DNA of 11,283 bases from Chitinophagaceae bacterium (GTDB lineage: Bacteria > Bacteroidota > Bacteroidia > Chitinophagales > Chitinophagaceae), in contig JAJTCI010000041.1 of NCBI GenBank assembly GCA_021323155.1, positions 1 to 11,283 of the forward strand, in the 5' to 3' direction. Positions 7,411-11,283 of the stretch are shown piece by piece (the stretch's first letter is position 1; every line of letters begins with the position of its first letter). A model generated the notes under the pieces. That model was not told the origin of the DNA, made no database searches, and saw only the letters and a program-made list of their open reading frames with translations. Both the position numbers and the translations under genes were made by a program.

Positions 7411-7530
7411 CTGACTTATCTTTCCCCGCGTCTCGCGGGGAGGAGTTGGCACCTTCTTATGAATGAGTAATTCGTAAGGGTTGCCAAGGCATCATCGGGC
7501 CATATCCCTCTGCCTTTCTTGATCAGTGAT
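7411..7530 (-). promoter_or_regulatory. SAM-I (S-box) riboswitch aptamer
   Basis: Read on the minus strand, the segment shows the conserved S-box order. It has a 5' P1 strand ending GATCAAG, then AAAGGCAGAGGG, GGCCCGATGA, GCCTTGGCAACC, GGTGCCAA, and a 3' P1 strand beginning AAGATAAG. Helices can be drawn: P1 ACTGATC/GATAAGT with one G.A mismatch; P2 AGGC/GCCT; P3 GGCAaCC..CUUA with UAAG..GG-UGCC; and P4 CCCCGCG-AGA-CGCGGGG (complement of 7424-7440). By family it binds S-adenosylmethionine and represses sulfur-amino-acid genes. Here it precedes metB and hom. SAM binding is expected to lock P1, removing the antiterminator strand and letting the terminator at 7343-7372 form. Confidence 0.95.
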
Positions 7531-7545
7531 GTTGAAGAACTCAAA

Positions 7546-7578
7546 CAAAGATATCGGCGATGGATTTACTCCGCCAAA
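7546..7578 (-). promoter_or_regulatory. Bacteroidota-type promoter of the riboswitch-metB-hom operon
   Basis: On the minus strand, a -33 TTTG (complement of 7575-7578) is followed after 21 nt by TATCTTTG (complement of 7546-7553), an exact TAnnTTTG match. The predicted transcription start, near 7540, lies about 10 nt before the aptamer, just where a riboswitch leader should begin. The leader to the metB ATG is then about 290 nt. Confidence 0.75.
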
Positions 7579-7615
7579 TTTTTTTTGCTAACAAGCGTTT
7601 GTTGTTGTGCGAAGG

Positions 7616-8359
7616 TCACGGTGTCAACCTGGTCAGGACACTTCCATCATTTGACACCAGTTTCCTGCCGTATGTCCCTTCGACTACCTTGAATTCCCTG
7701 GTCCAGTCGGCACTTAGTATAATGCCCGCGTCCCTGTTGCGCCGGTAAACAACGAATATTCTTAAAGTCTTCGTCTCCAGGAAATACTTCCAGGAACCCC
7801 ACTCGGTACCGGTACCTGTTGGGCCGGCTGGTGAAAGGAAGCCATCGTATATATAAAGTGCCGCGTTCAGCTTGATATCGTAAGTGGTATCCTTTGATTG
7901 CATGCTGTAGTTACCTACGAAACCGGCGTCAGGTCCTTCGGCTTCGTACCATTTCGATCCCTCGCAATTGAAACCGACCGGCAGGTCCGTATGTATTTCG
8001 ATCCTGGTTTTCCGGCTTTGCTTTAACCATGCATATATCGAATCCACGCTGACCCGGTGGTAACAACCATAAGTCGACTTTGAATCGCTGGTGGTATCAA
8101 TGGCAAAATAAATAAAGCCTGTCTTCTGTTTCTTATAAACAGACTTTGAAAGATCGAACCGGTAATTCATACCGGTATCAACCCTGAAACTTCGTTTCGC
8201 TGTAAAAGGATCTCCGTTCATTGAATAGTACACCACCGGGCTGTAGTTCCAGGCCTCCAGTTTGCCATACAGCTGGATCGATGGAGGCGTTTTCCCTTTA
8301 GCATGTGCAAATGAATTGAAAACGCCGAAACAAAAAATGATCAATAAAGGGACTTTCAT
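7616..8359 (-). CDS. Secreted protein of unknown function
   Basis: I do not recognise a family. The chosen ATG at 8359 gives 247 residues beginning with a clear signal peptide: MK, then a hydrophobic run (VPLLIIFCFGVF), then an SFAHA cleavage site near residue 20. The same frame has earlier ATGs at 8371 and 8392, but the longest version would translate part of the tandem repeat upstream, so the shorter starts are favoured. The mature part is rich in Tyr, Thr, Ser and Lys, with alternating hydrophobic residues suggesting beta structure, and has two cysteines (C99, C132) that could form a disulfide. There is no lipobox, membrane helix or enzyme motif. It is probably periplasmic or exported. It lies 93 bases downstream of the SIMPL gene in the same direction and may be cotranscribed. 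Its stop lies 37 bases before the metB-hom promoter. Confidence 0.72.
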   Translation of the reverse strand: MKVPLLIIFCFGVFNSFAHAKGKTPPSIQLYGKLEAWNYSPVVYYSMNGDPFTAKRSFRVDTGMNYRFDLSKSVYKKQKTGFIYFAIDTTSDSKSTYGCYHRVSVDSIYAWLKQSRKTRIEIHTDLPVGFNCEGSKWYEAEGPDAGFVGNYSMQSKDTTYDIKLNAALYIYDGFLSPAGPTGTGTEWGSWKYFLETKTLRIFVVYRRNRDAGIILSADWTREFKVVEGTYGRKLVSNDGSVLTRLTP

Positions 8360-8376
8360 AAAGGTGTGCATTCCAT

Positions 8377-8429
8377 CTACATTAGCGTTCATTCGCGTTC
8401 ATTCGTGTAACTACATTAGCGTTCATTCG
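8377..8429. repeat. Short tandem repeat, 19-bp unit at 34-bp period
   Basis: The 19-mer CTACATTAGCGTTCATTCG occurs at 8377-8395 and again, identically, at 8411-8429. Its core CGTTCATTCG occurs a third time at 8396-8405, directly after the first copy. Related degenerate pieces (ACATTCGCGT, ACATTATCGC) continue to about 8460, up to the SIMPL stop codon. The array fills the gap between two minus-strand genes and touches the possible upstream starts of the secreted protein. Confidence 0.8.
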
Positions 8430-8452
8430 GGTAACAACATTCGCGTCCCACA

Positions 8453-9184
8453 TTATCGCACCCCAAATTCCGTACGCACCGTTATCGTCGCTGTTTTATG
8501 CTTGCTGCTGGTGTTAAATGCACCACCATAACTATAATCTTCATTGCTGTTACGCGCCGTGATCTGGAACACACCCATCGTCGCTTTCCTGACGCCGCCT
8601 AAAGAACTCTCGGAATTGTCGGCGATCGATTCTGCCCTTGTCCGTGCATCGGCGCTTGCTTTTGACAACAGGTCTATTTTTAGTTCGGAAAGCTTGGTAT
8701 AATAATAAGAAGGGGCAGATGAATTGAATTCTATTCCAGCCTCGATCAGTTCGGTGATCTCACGTGACAAAACCTCCACCTTGTCAACATTCTTCGACTC
8801 CACTTTCACCTTTTGCGAAAGGTTATAGCCCGTAAATTCACTGCTCGACTGGTTACCCTGGTTGTCATACCGTACCTGGAACTCCCGGTTGATGTCTACT
8901 GACGAAAATACCACTTCAGATTCCGGTATGCCTTTACCCTGCAGGTAGCTACGGATACGACTCTCGTCGGCCTTCAATGATGCATAGGCAGCTTTCAGGT
9001 CCATCGACTTCCTGGAGTAAGTGCCACTCCACACGATCAGGTCACTCACGAACTCGCGTTCGGCACTGCCTGTTACTGTGATAACTTCCGTCGTGGTGGA
9101 TTTGTACTTGAACGCGTTACCGGCGATCCATGCTGCAATAATGAAGCTGATGCCGATGATCGCCGCTACGATATAATTTCTCAT
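8453..9184 (-). CDS. SIMPL domain-containing protein (DUF541)
   Basis: A 243-residue protein with an N-terminal hydrophobic segment (residues 4-22, after M-R-N), either a signal anchor or an uncleaved signal. It is followed by VITVTGSAEREFVSDLIVW (35-53), the hallmark opening of SIMPL/DUF541 proteins. The rest fits the fold: a helix with KADESRIRSYLQGKGIP, the SSVDINREFQ strand, a tyrosine-rich central part, a helix with SKASADARTRAESIA (174-188) and a final TATITVRTEFGVR strand. Proteins of this family sit in the cell envelope. Some relatives are linked to oxidative stress or secreted signalling complexes, but a biochemical role is not established, and none can be inferred here. The start at 9184 is the only one that keeps the membrane segment. 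No exact TAnnTTTG promoter box was found upstream. Confidence 0.88.
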   Translation of the reverse strand: MRNYIVAAIIGISFIIAAWIAGNAFKYKSTTTEVITVTGSAEREFVSDLIVWSGTYSRKSMDLKAAYASLKADESRIRSYLQGKGIPESEVVFSSVDINREFQVRYDNQGNQSSSEFTGYNLSQKVKVESKNVDKVEVLSREITELIEAGIEFNSSAPSYYYTKLSELKIDLLSKASADARTRAESIADNSESSLGGVRKATMGVFQITARNSNEDYSYGGAFNTSSKHKTATITVRTEFGVR

Positions 9185-9341
9185 TAGTTGTTTTGTAATA
9201 CAATATAAACGGAGAAACCGACAAAAATAAGCGGTCTCAGTATTTTACCAAGGCCGTAACAATTCTTAGGAGTTTGAAAACCCTGCGTCGGAATGCCGAA
9301 CGGTCACGACATAAATGGCCACCTTACCTTGCAGCGCCCAT

Positions 9342-9368
9342 CCTGCTCCCTGCAACCTGCTCCCTGCA
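9342..9368. repeat. Two-copy 13-bp direct repeat after the Lrp gene
   Basis: CCTGCTCCCTGCA occurs at 9342-9354 and 9356-9368, a 14-bp period with one spacer base. A degenerate piece (TTGCAGCGCCC) lies just before it. The repeat ends two bases from the Lrp-type gene's stop codon, inside the 186-bp gap before SIMPL. It is a purine-rich minisatellite on the transcribed strand. Confidence 0.75.
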
Positions 9369-9370
9369 TC

Positions 9371-9871
9371 CTAATACACCATCTGGTGCGTCTCCTTGAT
9401 CACCCCCATCACGAACACACTCTGCACCTTCCCCATGTTCTCTACCTGGCTCAGCCTGTTCACATGGAAATCGTAATAGGCATCCATATTCTCCGCCACC
9501 ACCTTCAGCATAAAGTCGAACTCCCCGGAGATATTATAACATTCCACCACTTCATTCAGCTCGTGGATGGTCCTGATGAACTTATCGCCTGCGTTCTTAC
9601 TGTGTTGTTTAAGGCTCACATAACAGATCACCATTAAACCCTTGCTCACTTTCGTCCTGTCCACCAGCGTGGCGTATTGCCGGATTACGCCACCCTCTTC
9701 CATCCGCCGGATCCGCTCGTGCACGGGGGTCGTACTGAGGTGCACTTTCTCACTGATCTCTTTCACCGTGATGCGCGCGTTTTGTTGTAATAGCCGGAGT
9801 ATGGCAATGTCTTTTGCATCGATCGTAATACTGCCGGTAGTGGATTGTTCTCTTTGGGGCTGTTTAGGCAT
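9371..9871 (-). CDS. Lrp/AsnC-family transcriptional regulator
   Basis: A 166-residue protein with both family domains. Residues 16-77 form the AsnC-type winged helix-turn-helix (ITIDAKDIAILRLLQQNARI, then VKEISEKVHLSTTPVHERIRRMEEGGVIRQY). Residues about 78-160 form the RAM effector-binding domain, with ISGEFDFMLKV carrying the conserved G-x-x-D (G116, D119). These regulators assemble as dimers and higher oligomers and sense amino acids such as leucine, asparagine or methionine. The ligand here cannot be read from the sequence. The gene is divergent from ahcY with 117 bp between start codons, so it may control itself and ahcY. A -7 box lies at 9894-9901. Confidence 0.95.
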   Translation of the reverse strand: MPKQPQREQSTTGSITIDAKDIAILRLLQQNARITVKEISEKVHLSTTPVHERIRRMEEGGVIRQYATLVDRTKVSKGLMVICYVSLKQHSKNAGDKFIRTIHELNEVVECYNISGEFDFMLKVVAENMDAYYDFHVNRLSQVENMGKVQSVFVMGVIKETHQMVY

Positions 9872-9893
9872 GGCAAACAGGTCTTTTGTCCTG

Positions 9894-9901
9894 CAAAGGT
9901 A
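9894..9901 (-). promoter_or_regulatory. Candidate -7 box for the Lrp/AsnC gene
   Basis: On the minus strand the bases read TACCTTTG, an exact TAnnTTTG. This implies a start of transcription near 9887 and a leader of about 16 nt before the ATG at 9871. No clear -33 TTTG at the right distance was found. Confidence 0.45.
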
Positions 9902-9941
9902 TCCATAATTGCTTATTTATGCTGATTTCAATACAGATAGC

Positions 9942-9954
9942 AGGAAATTATCCT
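9942..9954. promoter_or_regulatory. Candidate operator palindrome between lrp-type gene and ahcY
   Basis: AGGAAATTATCCT is an imperfect 13-bp palindrome (AGGA and TCCT arms with an AT-rich centre, one mismatched pair). It is centred about 18 bp before the ahcY -7 box, where an Lrp/AsnC dimer could bind. The dyad form and AT-rich core fit the family in general; no specific consensus is known for this protein. Confidence 0.25.
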
Positions 9955-9962
9955 ATATCAGG

Positions 9963-9970
9963 TAGATTTG
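9963..9970 (+). promoter_or_regulatory. Candidate -7 box for ahcY
   Basis: TAGATTTG is an exact TAnnTTTG match, placing the transcript start near 9977 and leaving a leader of roughly 12 nt before the ATG at 9989. There is no TTTG at 19-21 nt upstream. That could mean dependence on an activator, consistent with the adjacent palindrome. Confidence 0.5.
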
Positions 9971-9988
9971 CGGTATCAAATTTCAATT

Positions 9989-11283
9989 ATGTCAACTATT
10001 ACAAAAACTATCGATTTTACCCTTCCTTACAAGGTGGCTGACATCAGCCTCGCCGCCTGGGGCCGCAAAGAGATCCGCCTGGCGGAAGCTGAAATGCCTG
10101 GCCTGATGGCGATCCGTGCTGAGTACGGACCTTCACAGCCTTTGAAAGGCGCGCGTGTTGCAGGATGCCTGCACATGACCATCCAGACCGCGGTACTCAT
10201 TGAAACGCTCACCGCTTTAGGCGCAGAAGTGAAGTGGAGCTCGTGCAACATCTTCTCTACGCAGGACCACGCCGCTGCTGCCATCGCTGCCGCAGGTATT
10301 GGTGTGTATGCATGGAAAGGACAAACACAGGCGGAAGCTGACTGGTGTATCGAGCAGACCCTGTTCTTCGGTTCTGCTGACAAGCCTTTGAACATGATCC
10401 TGGACGACGGTGGTGATCTCACCAACATGGTTTTTGACACCTACCCCGAGCTGATCCAGAACATCAAAGGACTTTCTGAAGAAACCACTACCGGTGTTCA
10501 CCGTTTATACGAGCGTATGGCGAAAGGTACATTACCCGTTCCTGCCATCAACGTGAACGATTCTGTTACAAAATCAAAATTCGATAACAAATACGGTTGT
10601 AAAGAGTCACTCGTGGATTCTATCCGCCGTGCTACCGATGTAATGCTCGCTGGTAAAGTAGCGGTTGTCGGTGGTTATGGTGACGTAGGTAAAGGCTCTG
10701 CAGCTTCATTGGCTGGTGCCGGTTGCCGCGTGATCGTTACCGAGATCGACCCGATCTGCGCGTTACAGGCCGCAATGGACGGCTTTGAAGTAAAGAAAAT
10801 GGCTGATGCAGTAAAAGAGGCTGACATCATTGTTACCGCTTCTGGCTGCCGCGACCTGATCACGGAAAAGCATTTCCGTTCCATGAAGGATAAAGCGATC
10901 GTTTGTAATATCGGTCACTTCGATATCGAGATCGATATGGCATGGATCAACAAGAACTACGGCCATACAAAAGATACCATCAAGCCACAGGTTGATATCT
11001 ACAATGTGGAAGGCAAAGACATCATCGTACTCGCTGAAGGACGTCTGGTTAACCTGGGTTGCGCAACCGGTCACCCGTCATTCGTGATGAGTAACTCGTT
11101 CTCCAACCAGACACTGGCGCAGATCGAACTGTGGACCAACAGCGATAAATACGAGAACAAAGTATACGTTCTTCCAAAGCACCTGGACGAGAAAGTAGCA
11201 AGGCTGCACCTCGCCAAGATCGGTGTTGAACTGGACGAACTGACTACCGAGCAGTCTGAGTATTTGGGCATACCGAAGGATGG
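9989..11283 (+). CDS. ahcY: S-adenosylhomocysteine hydrolase (adenosylhomocysteinase), 3' end cut
   Basis: Splits S-adenosylhomocysteine to adenosine and homocysteine using bound NAD. This removes the product inhibitor of methyltransferases and returns homocysteine to methionine synthesis. 431 complete codons are present and the frame is open at the window edge; by family length only about the last 5-10 residues are missing. Visible landmarks are ARVAGCLHMTIQTAVLIETL and the SSCNIFSTQDHAAAAIAA block in the substrate domain, DDGGDL, the GVHRLYERMAKGTLPVPAIN stretch, DNKYGCKESL at the domain hinge, the NAD-binding AVVGGYGDVGKGSA (G229, G231, G234), the IGHFDIEID turn, and LAEGRLVNLGCATGHPSFVMSNSF. 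It is a soluble cytoplasmic tetramer by family. ATG 9989 matches the usual N-terminus and lies just after the candidate promoter. Its divergent neighbour is an Lrp/AsnC regulator. Confidence 0.97.
   Translation, partial: MSTITKTIDFTLPYKVADISLAAWGRKEIRLAEAEMPGLMAIRAEYGPSQPLKGARVAGCLHMTIQTAVLIETLTALGAEVKWSSCNIFSTQDHAAAAIAAAGIGVYAWKGQTQAEADWCIEQTLFFGSADKPLNMILDDGGDLTNMVFDTYPELIQNIKGLSEETTTGVHRLYERMAKGTLPVPAINVNDSVTKSKFDNKYGCKESLVDSIRRATDVMLAGKVAVVGGYGDVGKGSAASLAGAGCRVIVTEIDPICALQAAMDGFEVKKMADAVKEADIIVTASGCRDLITEKHFRSMKDKAIVCNIGHFDIEIDMAWINKNYGHTKDTIKPQVDIYNVEGKDIIVLAEGRLVNLGCATGHPSFVMSNSFSNQTLAQIELWTNSDKYENKVYVLPKHLDEKVARLHLAKIGVELDELTTEQSEYLGIPKD

Noticed and set aside
7590..7603. AACAA/TTGTT hairpin after the secreted-protein gene as its terminator
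   Set aside because: Only 5 A/T-rich base pairs, and on the minus strand it is followed by A residues rather than U residues.
8377..8460. CRISPR-like array
   Set aside because: Repeats are 19 bp at a 34-bp period, but the spacer itself contains part of the repeat, there are only two full copies and no cas genes; it is a degenerate tandem repeat.
9902..9988. Possible SAH riboswitch upstream of ahcY
   Set aside because: The predicted ahcY transcript leader is only about 12 nt and the region is AT-rich with no aptamer-like GC helices.
1..11283. Mobile element, prophage, toxin-antitoxin or defence system
   Set aside because: No transposase, integrase, terminal inverted repeats, nuclease-partner pairs or tRNA attachment sites were seen; the genes are housekeeping, metabolic or envelope proteins.

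Overview
The window reads as a chromosomal segment of a Bacteroidota bacterium, most likely a member of the Chitinophagaceae. Evidence for this is the Bacteroidota-type promoter motif (TTTG, about 20 nt, TAnnTTTG) before the methionine operon, the TAnnTTTG boxes before other genes, the scarcity of Shine-Dalgarno sites, the KMSKQ variant in ValS, and the style of the proteins. The content is mainly housekeeping and amino-acid metabolism. I see no phage, transposon, CRISPR array or defence island, and no gene system that looks undescribed. The most informative part is regulatory.

Layout. Positions 1-434 (minus) hold the N-terminal part of a DnaQ-like 3'-5' exonuclease cut by the window edge. 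Positions 435-890 are mostly non-coding, with one possible 40-residue membrane peptide (665-787). Next on the plus strand come valS (891-3506), a PrsW-like membrane protease (3578-4336) and a GNAT acetyltransferase (4287-4793) whose start lies inside the protease gene. The GNAT gene meets a minus-strand methionine operon tail to tail with one base between stop codons.

That operon is transcribed right to left: promoter (7546-7578), SAM-I (S-box) riboswitch aptamer (about 7411-7530), intrinsic terminator with antiterminator (7343-7418), a second hairpin, a cystathionine gamma-synthase-type PLP enzyme (6070-7251) and a stand-alone homoserine dehydrogenase (4795-6045). The expected logic is that high SAM stabilises aptamer helix P1, frees the terminator and stops transcription. 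Low SAM lets the P1 3' strand pair with the terminator loop, and the operon is read.

Further right on the minus strand are a secreted protein of unknown function (7616-8359), a SIMPL-domain (DUF541) protein (8453-9184) and an Lrp/AsnC regulator (9371-9871). Short tandem repeats lie in the two gaps between them. The regulator is divergent from ahcY (9989 to the window end), encoding S-adenosylhomocysteine hydrolase, which lacks only its last few codons here. Together metB, hom, the SAM riboswitch and ahcY place both methionine synthesis and the SAM recycling step within about 6.5 kb, with an amino-acid-responsive type of regulator next to ahcY.
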